Positions 8,755 through 16,526 of a stretch of 53,676 nt of DNA are shown piece by piece; position 1 is the first letter of the stretch; every line of letters begins with the position of its first letter. Below the pieces are notes generated by a model. It made no database searches, was not told the origin of the DNA, and saw nothing but the letters and a program-made list of their open reading frames with translations. This DNA comes from Candidatus Carbonibacillus altaicus (lineage in GTDB: Bacteria > Bacillota > Bacilli > Thermicanales > DSM-22653): assembly GCA_003050645.1 (NCBI GenBank), contig PEBX01000010.1, positions 1 through 53,676 on the forward strand. Reading direction: 5' to 3'. The position numbers were made by a program, and so were the translations under genes.

Positions 8755-8794
8755 ATCATACCATGTTTATTTCCCGCATGTAAACATCTGTTTG
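8755..8794 (-). promoter_or_regulatory. lexA promoter with overlapping SOS box
   Basis: On the minus strand the promoter is TTTACA (plus 8779-8784), 18 bp, TATGAT (plus 8755-8760). The 14-mer at 8781-8794, CAAACAGATGTTTA on the minus strand, matches the Bacillus LexA consensus CGAACRNRYGTTYG at 12 of 14 positions and overlaps the -35, which indicates autorepression. It also lies about 48 bp before pdaA. Confidence 0.75.
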
Positions 8795-8841
8795 CCGATT
8801 GAATTAAAGGATGTGGGTATGCTAAGACAGGAGGTGTCGAC

Positions 8842-9651
8842 ATGAAACGCTTGCTCATCATGGCTGTTTTCCTTCTCGTGCTGGGAGCGACCATGGGTAT
8901 GGTTCCGGTAGAAGCGAAAGATCAGGCGTATCACTGGGGATTTAAAAAAGCGAAGGACGGTAAGCTGCCGTCAATCGATGAAGAAGGGTACGGCCACCTC
9001 GTGCGCACATATGACGCGCTCTTTTATGACGGACGCGGCAAAAAAGTCCTTTACCTCACTTTCGATAACGGCTATGAAAACGGCTATACACCAGCCATTC
9101 TCGATGTTCTGAAAGAGAAAAAAGTGCCCGCCACATTTTTTGTAACCGGACATTATGTTGAAGATCAACCGGAACTTCTAAAACGCATGGTACGGGAAGG
9201 ACATATTATCGGCAATCACTCCTGGTCCCATCCGGACATGTCGACTTTAAGCGCGGAACGTATTCGCGAGGAGATCGAAAAGGTGAGTGCAGCCGTCTCG
9301 CGTATAACGGGTCAAAAAGAAACCGTCTATTTTCGACCGCCACGCGGTATTTTTGATGAACAGCTGTTAAAGATTGTGCGCGACATGGGGATGGAAACGA
9401 TTTTCTGGTCGATCGCCTATAAAGACTGGGAGCGTGACGTAAACCGGGGAAAGGATTATGCCTTCCGCCAGGTCGTCGGGCAGTTTCATCCGGGAGCGGT
9501 CATACTTCTCCACAGCGTATCCAAAGACAATGCTTTAGCGTTGGGCATGATCATCGATGAAGCACGACGGCAGGGTTATACCTTTGAAAGCCTCGACGCC
9601 TGGCGTCTTCACCGTCAGTTTTCTGATCCTTTGGACGAACGATCGCATTGA
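8842..9651 (+). CDS. pdaA: Delta-lactam-biosynthetic de-N-acetylase PdaA
   Basis: This 269-aa secreted carbohydrate esterase 4 enzyme has AGGAGG before its ATG. It has a signal peptide ending at VEA-K (about residue 25). It carries the PdaA-type motif 1 YLTFDNGYENGYT, motif 2 HSWSHPDM, motif 3 RPPRGIFDE and motif 5 ILLHSVSKDN. The N-terminal YHWGFKKAKDGKLP segment is also typical. PdaA removes the acetyl group from muramic acid so that muramic delta-lactam can form in the spore cortex, acting with the amidase CwlD. Its presence is strong evidence for sporulation. Confidence 0.93.
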   Translation: MKRLLIMAVFLLVLGATMGMVPVEAKDQAYHWGFKKAKDGKLPSIDEEGYGHLVRTYDALFYDGRGKKVLYLTFDNGYENGYTPAILDVLKEKKVPATFFVTGHYVEDQPELLKRMVREGHIIGNHSWSHPDMSTLSAERIREEIEKVSAAVSRITGQKETVYFRPPRGIFDEQLLKIVRDMGMETIFWSIAYKDWERDVNRGKDYAFRQVVGQFHPGAVILLHSVSKDNALALGMIIDEARRQGYTFESLDAWRLHRQFSDPLDERSH

Positions 9652-9715
9652 ACGAACTATTGCTTTGAATGAACGGTCACTTTAAAACAATAAAAGAAAA
9701 TGCATAATTTAACGC

Positions 9716-9744
9716 TTGCTTCTGTCTGTTGAAATGCGTATGAT
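9716..9744 (+). promoter_or_regulatory. Promoter for the MurT/GatD-like pair
   Basis: TTGCTT (9716-9721), 17-bp spacer, TATGAT (9739-9744), about 120 bp before the Mur ligase start. The rest of 9652-9866 shows no gene. Confidence 0.5.
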
Positions 9745-9866
9745 GAAGGCGAACTGCGTCACGTTCTGTCTTTCGTCGCGTTTTTCTTCGTTTTTCTTCA
9801 GAGAAGCAATTTTTTTCAGAACATCTTATGATGTTCATCCTTCAATACAAAAAGGGGTCGACGCTG

Positions 9867-11093
9867 ATGATCGCCTTGCGATCTCTTGCTACGGCCGCCC
9901 TGGTGCGCGGTCTGTACATCGTTGGTAAGCATGTTTTTCGTCGCCCCGCTTCGGCTTTTCCTGGCGCCGTAGGACTCGCCTTAGATCCGGATGTGATGTC
10001 CTTCTGTCGGCGGGGGAAGGACGTGGTGGTCGTAACCGGAACAAATGGCAAAACGACGACCACCCACCTTTTGGCGTCGATGGTGAAAGCGCGCGATCGT
10101 TTCGTTATCACCAATGCAGAAGGGGCCAATCTCCCTGCCGGTCTCGTGACAGCGCTCTGCCGTGGCCGGGGGCGTATTGCTGTTTTGGAAGTCGACGAAG
10201 GCTACATGCCCAATCTCCTTCATACATTACAGCCAAAGCTCGTCCTCTTCACCAATTTTGCGCCCGATCAGATCGAACGGTTCGACGACGGAAGCAAACT
10301 TTTAACGTTTATTAAAAAACGGATGGCGGAAGCGTACGAAGAGTACGGGACGCAGCTCGTCTTATCGCAAAAGGACGAAGCATGGCACTCGCTTTTTGTC
10401 GATGCGCCGTACGTACTGCGTGTGCCGTTCGGGACGATCGATGTATCGCATGGGAGTGTGTACCTCCAAGGAACGCGCTATGCGTTGCCTTTCCGGCGTC
10501 GTTTTGAACTGGAAAATGCCGAACTCGCTTTGCGGGCGGCATATGCTATGAACCTGGAACCGACACATATCGAGCGTGCCTTAAGTGATGTACGACCGGT
10601 GGAAGGGCGCTCGACGATGTTTTCATACAAAGGTGTGCCGCTGACTATGACGCTCGTTAAAAATAAATCCGGTTTCGATGCGCTTTTTCAAGCAATGAGC
10701 GACGAAGACAGACCCGATCGCGTCCTCATCGCCTTAAACGATGCTCCGTCGGACGGCGTTCTGGGGAGCTGGCTATGGGATGTCAATTTTTCTTTTTTTA
10801 AAACGATCCGGCCGGAACGTCTTGTCCTTTCCGGGACGCGGGCTTTCGAGCTGGCGCAAGCGTTATATATTCAAGGGATTCCCAGACAAGCCATATGGAT
10901 AGCGCACGACCCCGAGTCTTCTCTAGAACGCCTGTTAGAAGGTCTTTCTCCCGTTGCTATTGAACATGAGGCAAGGCGAAAAGTGCATGTTTATGTAAAT
11001 TATACGGCGTTTGCACAATACCGTAAATATTTAACGTCGGTGCCCGCTCTTTCGTCGTCTCTTTCACCTCGACCTGCTGTGGTGAGTTCTTAA
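9867..11093 (+). CDS. murT: MurT-like Mur ligase without the zinc ribbon
   Basis: The ATG is preceded by AAAGGGG; the product is 408 aa. The central Mur-ligase domain has the P-loop VVVTGTNGKTTTTHLL (about residues 52-67) and VLEVDEGYMPNLL. The C-terminal DUF1727 domain is recognised from NKSGFDALFQAM and LNDAPSDG...SWLWDVNF, the site of the MurT catalytic Asp. MurT with GatD amidates D-Glu of lipid II to D-isoglutamine at the inner membrane face. Canonical MurT carries a CxxC...CxxC ribbon inside the ligase domain. Here that segment is missing and no cysteine pair is present, which explains the slightly short length. The partner gene follows 1 nt after the stop. Confidence 0.85.
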   Translation: MIALRSLATAALVRGLYIVGKHVFRRPASAFPGAVGLALDPDVMSFCRRGKDVVVVTGTNGKTTTTHLLASMVKARDRFVITNAEGANLPAGLVTALCRGRGRIAVLEVDEGYMPNLLHTLQPKLVLFTNFAPDQIERFDDGSKLLTFIKKRMAEAYEEYGTQLVLSQKDEAWHSLFVDAPYVLRVPFGTIDVSHGSVYLQGTRYALPFRRRFELENAELALRAAYAMNLEPTHIERALSDVRPVEGRSTMFSYKGVPLTMTLVKNKSGFDALFQAMSDEDRPDRVLIALNDAPSDGVLGSWLWDVNFSFFKTIRPERLVLSGTRAFELAQALYIQGIPRQAIWIAHDPESSLERLLEGLSPVAIEHEARRKVHVYVNYTAFAQYRKYLTSVPALSSSLSPRPAVVSS

Positions 11094-11094
11094 A

Positions 11095-11979
11095 ATGCGC
11101 CTTCATCTTTTAAAACTGTATCCGGATCTTTTGCCGTTTCCCGGTAATGATGTGAGTGCGACGATACTTGGCTGGCAGGGGAAACAGTACGGCTGGTCGG
11201 TACAGGTCGATACGTTGGAACAGGGGGCACCGTGGCCGGATCAACCGTATGATGTGATTCTCCTCGGAAGCAGCTTTACGCATATCTCCTCCGATTTGCT
11301 GGAGGCCTTGAGCGCAGTGCGTTCCAAGCTCCATGCCCAGGTGCAATCCGGTGCCCTGTTACTGGTTAGCGGGATTTCGACCTGTCTTATCACCCGCACC
11401 GTTGAATTGCCAGGAGAAAATGCTGGGGACGGCCTCCTTGAGGTCGATGGGCTACATTTTCTGGAAGGGCGATCGAGGCTCATTGCGCCAGTTAAAAGCG
11501 GCTGGATTGTCGTTCGCTCACCTTTTGTGCCACATCTCGTCGTCGGCGAGCTTTACCGGCACTGTATGTTTTCCGCAAAGACAGCAGAAGAAGGAGGGCC
11601 TTTTGGGGAGATCACTGCGGCCATGCGTATACTCGACAACGGGGATCACAAGGAAAAAAAAGGACGATCCGAACCGTTTTTCAAACTCCGGCCAAGAAAA
11701 GTCCTGAGTGGTGCGTCTTTAAGTCATTCCACGGACGATCAAGATTCCTTGAAGTGGCGTCGTTTTGGCTGGGTACGGCCTTATGGACGAGGAATGATCA
11801 TCGCACTTCCCTGGGTCGGCGCATATTTATCTTACAATCCCCATCTTGTTACTTACCTGTTATCGATTGTATCGACCGTTCAGGGAGGACCTGCCGAACT
11901 TCCTGCGATCGATGCGGGTTTTTCCTGGGAAGCCTATCACCATATTTTAAAACGTATGGGTCTTTCTGAGACGGTCTAA
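11095..11979 (+). CDS. Divergent GatD-like glutamine amidotransferase, probable nucleophile loss
   Basis: This 294-aa protein sits where GatD normally follows MurT. Its start MRLHLLKLYPDLL resembles the GatD opening (LxxLYP), PYDVILLGSS matches the usual D-I-I-F-L-G-G strand, and the end (GAYLSYNPHLVTYLL) resembles the GatD end GxxLxxNPxLxxxL. At the nucleophile elbow, GatD has a Cys in LLxxCGG. Here the aligned stretch is LLLVSGISTC, with Ser in place of Cys and a Cys only five residues later. The catalytic His cannot be placed with confidence. It may be a non-catalytic partner, or take its nitrogen elsewhere. Assignment rests on context plus weak similarity. Confidence 0.65.
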   Translation: MRLHLLKLYPDLLPFPGNDVSATILGWQGKQYGWSVQVDTLEQGAPWPDQPYDVILLGSSFTHISSDLLEALSAVRSKLHAQVQSGALLLVSGISTCLITRTVELPGENAGDGLLEVDGLHFLEGRSRLIAPVKSGWIVVRSPFVPHLVVGELYRHCMFSAKTAEEGGPFGEITAAMRILDNGDHKEKKGRSEPFFKLRPRKVLSGASLSHSTDDQDSLKWRRFGWVRPYGRGMIIALPWVGAYLSYNPHLVTYLLSIVSTVQGGPAELPAIDAGFSWEAYHHILKRMGLSETV

Positions 11980-12018
11980 GTATCTTTGCACATCGGAAGA
12001 TATATGCATTCATTACGC

Positions 12019-12047
12019 TTGACTTTTTTTAAACTGGTCGTTATGAT
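12019..12047 (+). promoter_or_regulatory. Promoter of the SAM-riboswitch-controlled met operon
   Basis: TTGACT (12019-12024), 17-bp spacer, TATGAT (12042-12047). Transcription would begin about 55 nt before the S-box aptamer. Confidence 0.8.
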
Positions 12048-12108
12048 GTTATCATCTTGAATGATGCGTTGCGGTATCTAAGCGACTTCTCAATTTCATA
12101 GGATAAGC

Positions 12109-12209
12109 CTTATCCAGAGCGGTGGAGGGACTGGCCCGATGAAACCCGGCAACCGGCACGATGTGCCAAGGTGCTAATTCCTGCAGAATGCAACATTCTG
12201 GCAGATAAG
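12109..12209 (+). ncRNA. S-box (SAM-I) riboswitch aptamer
   Basis: P1 is CTTATC/GATAAG (12109-12114 with 12204-12209). The conserved core reads AGAGCGGTGGAGGGACTGG, CCCGATGAAACCCGGCAACC, and GTGCCAAGGTGCTAATTCC, and ends with a P4-like CAGAATG/CATTCTG hairpin before P1 closes. SAM binding to S-box RNA switches off methionine genes, and here it stands before a methionine ABC importer. Confidence 0.96.
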
Positions 12210-12213
12210 TGCG

Positions 12214-12257
12214 CATCAAAACGCCTTTCTGCGTGTGTGCAGGAGGGCGTTTTGATG
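12214..12257 (+). terminator. Expression-platform hairpin of the S-box riboswitch
   Basis: CATCAAAACGCC (12214-12225) pairs perfectly with GGCGTTTTGATG (12246-12257), with an inner CTGC/GCAG. It starts 4 nt after P1 and is the expected terminator, but the following bases (TCTTGAG) are not a proper T-run. Confidence 0.6.
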
Positions 12258-12364
12258 TCTTGAGACAAGATTAAGACTTAAGACATGATCGATGCTTGTC
12301 CGGGCGTGCATGCTTGTTACACATACTGAATTTGCATGACACACTAAAGCGGGGAACGACGGAG

Positions 12365-12490
12365 ATGAACGATAAAAGAATGGTAATGAACGATAAAGGC
12401 ATGACGATGAAGAGCAAAGAAATGGCAGTGAACGATAAAGGCATGGCGGTGAAGAACAAGGAAATGGCGATAAATAGCAAGGGTGGACAC
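12365..12490 (+). repeat. Six tandem 21-bp coding repeats at the 5' end of metN
   Basis: Units start at 12365, 12386, 12407, 12428, 12449 and 12470. Each begins ATG, GTG or ATA, and the first five carry a second ATG at base 16. Units 1, 2 and 4 share AACGATAAA, while units 3, 5 and 6 share AAG/AAT-AGC/AAC-AAA/AAG, so there is an alternating higher-order pattern. Confidence 0.9.
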
Positions 12491-13570
12491 GCGGAAGAAA
12501 GCGAATCGTTTATTCGTTTAAAACATGTTAAGAAGTTGTATTATCCCGGGACGAAGCGGGAAATTGCCGCCTTAAAAGGGATCGATCTGGACATTGAAAA
12601 AGGCGAGATTTTCGGTGTCATCGGTTATAGTGGGGCGGGAAAAAGTACCCTCATCCGACTCATCAATGCGCTGGAAAAACCGACTGACGGAGAAGTATGG
12701 GTCGGCGGAGTCAATATGGCAACTTTAACCGGCGATGCGCTGCGCCGCAAACGGATGAAGATCGGTATGATCTTTCAACACTTTAACTTACTCTGGTCGA
12801 GGACAGCGCTTGAGAATGTGCTCTTTCCGCTGGAGCTCGCCGGCTGGCCGCGGGCACGTGCGACCCAACGGGCCCGGGAACTTTTAGACATCGTCAGTCT
12901 TTCGCATCGGAAGGATGCTTACCCGGCTCGTCTTTCCGGCGGTGAAAAACAGCGCGTCGGCATCGCCCGGGCACTCGCCAATGAACCGGATCTGCTGTTA
13001 TCGGATGAGGCTACGAGCGCCCTTGACCCGAAGACGACGGATGATATTTTAGAGCTCCTCCTTTCCATTAACCGCACCCTTGGGATTACCATCGTGCTCA
13101 TTACACATGAAATGCGGGTAATCGAAAAAATATGCGATCGGGTCGCGGTGCTAGATGAGGGCGTCATAAAAGAAGTCGGTCGGGTGCGCGATGTCTTTGC
13201 CAAGCCGCAGTCGGCGATCGCCAAGCGTTTTGTCGCCGAGGCGCTGGATGCGGAAGACGTGCTGATGCGCGAGACAGCGCGTGGGCCTGTTTCAGAACCT
13301 GCAACCGATCGGCTGCTTACATCTTCTGGGGAGACAAGGCGCTGGCGGCTCATCTTCGTCGGAGAGGTGGCGGAAAGACCCGTGATCACCGAGCTTATCC
13401 GGCAGCATGCCGTCGAGATCAATATTTTGCGGGGCGAGATCAAACGGCTCAAGGATACCCCTTTTGGTACGCTCACCGTAGAAGTCAGCGGTCGACTAGA
13501 AGATATACAAAAGGCCCGCCGGTATCTGGAACAAACCGGGGTCATCATCGAACCGCCGGGAGAGGAGTGA
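12365..13570 (+). CDS. metN: Methionine ABC transporter ATP-binding protein MetN with N-terminal repeat extension
   Basis: From ATG 12365 the product is 401 aa. The first 42 codons are six 21-bp units (M/V-N/K-x-K-x-M-x), an extension not part of usual MetN (about 340 aa). The ATPase follows: Walker A GYSGAGKST, Q-loop FQHFNLL, signature LSGGEKQRVGIARAL, Walker B LLLSDEATSALD, H-loop ITHEM. The C-terminal NIL/ACT-like domain, which binds methionine for feedback inhibition in this family, spans about the last 75 residues. MetN powers import of methionine with MetP and MetQ and is controlled by the SAM riboswitch. Because the repeat contains many ATG and GTG codons, the real start could be any of several. 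Confidence 0.93.
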   Translation: MNDKRMVMNDKGMTMKSKEMAVNDKGMAVKNKEMAINSKGGHAEESESFIRLKHVKKLYYPGTKREIAALKGIDLDIEKGEIFGVIGYSGAGKSTLIRLINALEKPTDGEVWVGGVNMATLTGDALRRKRMKIGMIFQHFNLLWSRTALENVLFPLELAGWPRARATQRARELLDIVSLSHRKDAYPARLSGGEKQRVGIARALANEPDLLLSDEATSALDPKTTDDILELLLSINRTLGITIVLITHEMRVIEKICDRVAVLDEGVIKEVGRVRDVFAKPQSAIAKRFVAEALDAEDVLMRETARGPVSEPATDRLLTSSGETRRWRLIFVGEVAERPVITELIRQHAVEINILRGEIKRLKDTPFGTLTVEVSGRLEDIQKARRYLEQTGVIIEPPGEE

Positions 13571-13574
13571 GACA

Positions 13575-14240
13575 ATGTTTCCGAACGTACCGACCTATAG
13601 CGATCGCATCATACAGGCGACGTTTGAGACGCTGTACATGGTATCATTTTCTCTATTATTTGCCGTAATCCTAGGCCTTCCCCTGGGGGTTCTTTTAATC
13701 CTTACGAGCCCCGGGCACCTCTTACCCAATCGCCCCATCCATCAACTTTTAGGTACGATTGTCAATATTTTTCGCTCCGTACCCTACATCGTTTTAATTT
13801 TGTGGATGATTCCGGTGGCTAGGGCCCTTATCGGTACATCATTTGGAACGAACGCCGCGATATTCTCGCTCGTCGCCGGCTCAGCGCCATTTTTTGCCCG
13901 GCTCGTCGAATCGTCCATGCGTGAAGTAAGCCGGGGTGTAATCGAGGCGGCTCAGGCGATGGGGGCCCGTACCTGGGACATCATCTGGAAAGTGCTCCTG
14001 CCGGAGAGTATGCCGGGTATCTTCGCCGGTATCACGGTAACCGCGGTCGGGCTCGTCGGCTATTCGGCGATGGCTGGGGTGGTCGCCGGTGGCGGACTCG
14101 GGGCGATGGCCTGGAACGACGGTTACAATTCATTTAAAAACGATATTTTATTCGTTGCCACTGTACTTTTGATTATCATCGTGCAGCTCATTCAGTGGTT
14201 CGGTGACTTCCTCGTTCGTCGCGTCGACCATCGCAGTTAG
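13575..14240 (+). CDS. metP: Methionine ABC transporter permease MetP (MetI)
   Basis: This 221-aa inner-membrane permease has five predicted helices and the MetI-family signature: FETLYMVSFSLLFAVILGLPLG at the N-terminus, NIFRSVPYIVLILWMIP, and the EAA loop (EAAQAMGARTWDIIWKVLLPESMPGIFAG) that docks on MetN. It starts 4 nt after the metN stop with GGAGTGAG as ribosome-binding site. It forms the MetNPQ importer with its neighbours. Confidence 0.95.
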   Translation: MFPNVPTYSDRIIQATFETLYMVSFSLLFAVILGLPLGVLLILTSPGHLLPNRPIHQLLGTIVNIFRSVPYIVLILWMIPVARALIGTSFGTNAAIFSLVAGSAPFFARLVESSMREVSRGVIEAAQAMGARTWDIIWKVLLPESMPGIFAGITVTAVGLVGYSAMAGVVAGGGLGAMAWNDGYNSFKNDILFVATVLLIIIVQLIQWFGDFLVRRVDHRS

Positions 14241-14430
14241 TCGCGCGTCGCAGTACGTCGCTCGTTGCAGTACGTCTCGCGTGCCAGTTCATCACCGTTT
14301 GAGTTCGTTGTTAGACGATGATTGCTGTTTTGTCAGTCTTCCTGTGCATACGGTTTAAATCTGTTTCGTTCGGTCATGCGCGCCACACGGCGCATGAACA
14401 TAGATCATACTACCTAAGGGGGAAACGCAC

Positions 14431-15309
14431 ATGAAAAATCGTCGCTTTTCTTTTCGCTGGGTGCCATTTGCACTCATCGCTGCTCTTGTACTCGCACTTT
14501 CTGCATGTGGCAAGAGCGATACCGGCCAAACAACTGGAGAAGCGGGTAAAAACACGACAACCGGCGTGATCAAAGTAGGCGCGACGCAAGAACCGCATGC
14601 CCAAATTTTAAATGGTGTCGTCAAACCGAAGTTAAAAGAACAGGGGATCGATCTCGAGGTCATCGTGTTTCAAGATTATGTTCAGCCGAACACGCAGCTT
14701 TATGAAAAACAGTTGGATGCCAACTATTTTCAACATATCCCGTTTTTAGAACAGACGAACCGGGAAAAGGGGTATAACTTGATTGCCATCGGCGGCGTGC
14801 ACATCGAGCCGCTGGGCGCCTACGTGGCCAAAGGAAAATCGTATCAAAATGCGCGTGACATCCCCGATGGAGCGACGATCGCCGTCACCAACGATCCGAC
14901 CAATGTCGGGCGGATGCTTCTTCTCTTAGAACGCGAGGGGCTCATCAAACTTAAAGAAGGTAAGGGGAGCGAAGCGACGGTACAAGATATCGTGGAAAAC
15001 CCCAAGAAGCTCAATTTTTTACAGATGGATGCACCGCTACTGGCGCGGGCATTGGAAGATCCTCAAGTCGATCTGGCCCTTATTAATACCAACTTTGCTT
15101 TGCAAGCCGGTTTAAATCCCGTGAAAGACGCGATCTTTATGGAAGATAAAGAATCGCCGTATGTGAATGTGCTCGCGGTTCGCCCCGATAATAAAGACGA
15201 TCCGCGCATTCAAGCCCTTCTCGATGTGCTGCTCAGTGAAGATGTGAAAACGTACATTGAAGAGACGTACAACGGTGCCGTCGTACCGGCACAGATTCGT
15301 TACGAGTAA
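14431..15309 (+). CDS. metQ: Methionine-binding lipoprotein MetQ (NLPA family)
   Basis: This 292-aa lipoprotein has a signal peptide with lipobox LSAC (Cys about 26), then a Thr/Gly linker and the NLPA/MetQ binding fold. Family marks are VGATQEPHAQIL, DYVQPNTQLYEKQLDANYFQHIPFL, and ATIAVTNDPTNVGRML. It captures methionine outside the membrane and delivers it to MetNP. GGGGG lies 8 nt before the ATG. The 190-nt gap after metP holds no gene, only a short near-repeat (GCAGTACGTC twice). Confidence 0.95.
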   Translation: MKNRRFSFRWVPFALIAALVLALSACGKSDTGQTTGEAGKNTTTGVIKVGATQEPHAQILNGVVKPKLKEQGIDLEVIVFQDYVQPNTQLYEKQLDANYFQHIPFLEQTNREKGYNLIAIGGVHIEPLGAYVAKGKSYQNARDIPDGATIAVTNDPTNVGRMLLLLEREGLIKLKEGKGSEATVQDIVENPKKLNFLQMDAPLLARALEDPQVDLALINTNFALQAGLNPVKDAIFMEDKESPYVNVLAVRPDNKDDPRIQALLDVLLSEDVKTYIEETYNGAVVPAQIRYE

Positions 15310-15387
15310 CGTTCTACCGTCCATAAGCCCTTAAAAAGGGGGTCCGGCGGTTTTTCGTAAACGCGTAAAAAGCGCAAGAAGGCACAG

Positions 15388-15427
15388 AAAAAAATCTCCC
15401 CGACCATATTTGGGGAGATTTTTTTTG
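15388..15427 (+). terminator. Terminator of the met operon
   Basis: AAAAAATCTCCCC (from 15388) pairs with GGGGAGATTTTTTT (from 15413) around a short loop and ends in a T-run. It may also serve the convergent wrbA transcript. Confidence 0.9.
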
Positions 15428-15529
15428 TCACAAGCGGGATGTTAAGCTGTATGAACGCGGCTTAAGAGTAGCTTAGGGATATCAGTTGATGAACGTTTCA
15501 GATCGGATCTAGTATACAGAATCGCACGT

Positions 15530-16141
15530 TTAAGCTTTGAGCTTACGTGCGATCTGGATGGCACGCTGGACCTGATGAAAGACGGCCGCGCGATATGTCT
15601 TATCGTCCGTTTTATCAGCTGCATCTTTGCGTGCCGTAACGCTTGTACCATACGGATTACCGCCTGCGGCATTTACGGCAGACGACGTATACCCGGGTGT
15701 GACGACGAGCGCACCCCAGTGGAACATTTGCGTGTAGAACGAGATAAGCGTCGTCTCCTGACCGCCATGGTCATTTTGTGCAGAGGTCATCGCGGTCACT
15801 ACTTTGTCGACGAGCAAGCCTTTGGCAAAGAGTCCACCGGTCGTATCCAGGAATTGTTTCATCTGGGAAGCAATCATGCCATACCGCGTGGGCATCGAAA
15901 ATATAAGCACATCCGCCCAGGTGAGATCATCCAGGGTGGCTACGGGAATCGTCTGAGTGGCTTCATAATGGGCCTGCCAGGCCGGGTTTTGCTGGATGGC
16001 TTCGCGAGGAGCAAGCTCGGGAACTTTTCTTACGCGTGTTTCACATGCAAGCTCCTTGGCTGCTTCTTCTGCCCAATTCGCCAACGTATAGTTCGTTCCT
16101 GTGGAGCTGTAATAAATGACGGTAACGTTCAGCGCTTTCAT
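15530..16141 (-). CDS. wrbA: WrbA-type NAD(P)H:quinone oxidoreductase
   Basis: This 203-aa flavodoxin-fold protein has the FMN phosphate loop YYSSTGTNYTLANW (residues 10-23), the second FMN loop MPTRYGMIASQMKQFLDTTGGL and the WrbA segment HGGQETTLISFYTQMFHWG. WrbA tetramers reduce quinones by two electrons and so protect against redox cycling. AGGAGG lies 8 nt before the ATG. It is convergent with the met operon. Confidence 0.93.
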   Translation of the reverse strand: MKALNVTVIYYSSTGTNYTLANWAEEAAKELACETRVRKVPELAPREAIQQNPAWQAHYEATQTIPVATLDDLTWADVLIFSMPTRYGMIASQMKQFLDTTGGLFAKGLLVDKVVTAMTSAQNDHGGQETTLISFYTQMFHWGALVVTPGYTSSAVNAAGGNPYGTSVTARKDAADKTDDKTYRAAVFHQVQRAIQIARKLKA

Positions 16142-16401
16142 TGAGCGATCCTCCTTACGTCAGGCATGTTCGTGTGTACCACGATAACATGTGCTGTAAT
16201 GATTGAGAACAATTGTCAGGGTGTAGCGCCATGTGTCAGGGTATACCGTCAAGATCCAGTGTAGTGCAATATGATTTTAAAGCATAACCATGCCGCGGCA
16301 AAAGTCCGCCGACAGACATACTTTAACATAAGAAGAAGGCTTTCGCAAATATAGCAGCTTTATATATAATGACACTAAAATTTGTTTAGTAAACATGCCT
16401 A

Positions 16402-16430
16402 TTGACGAGGGCGTCATAAGCCGGTATGCT
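16402..16430 (+). promoter_or_regulatory. Promoter of the desaturase gene
   Basis: TTGACG (16402-16407), 17-bp spacer, TATGCT (16425-16430). The expected transcript start falls just before the nested hairpin leader. The rest of the gap 16142-16401 shows no gene. Confidence 0.7.
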
Positions 16431-16437
16431 GAAGGTA

Positions 16438-16500
16438 CCTGTTAACTTCAAAGGTGAGACGTAACACCGAGCGCACCTTTGAGCCGAATCGTTAAACAGG
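16438..16500 (+). promoter_or_regulatory. Nested-hairpin 5' leader of the desaturase mRNA
   Basis: The inner perfect 9-bp stem is TCAAAGGTG (16448-16456) with CACCTTTGA (16474-16482). The outer stem is CCTGTTAAC (16438-16446) with GTTAAACAGG (16491-16500), with one bulged A. It starts at the predicted +1 and ends about 10 nt before the ribosome-binding region. Confidence 0.55.
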
Positions 16501-16526
16501 CAGATTATAGGATAGGGTGTGACTCT

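Noticed and set aside
12919-13575. 218-aa minus-strand open frame
   Set aside because: It lies fully opposite metN, has Ser/Arg-rich antisense composition and no recognisable domain or ribosome-binding site.
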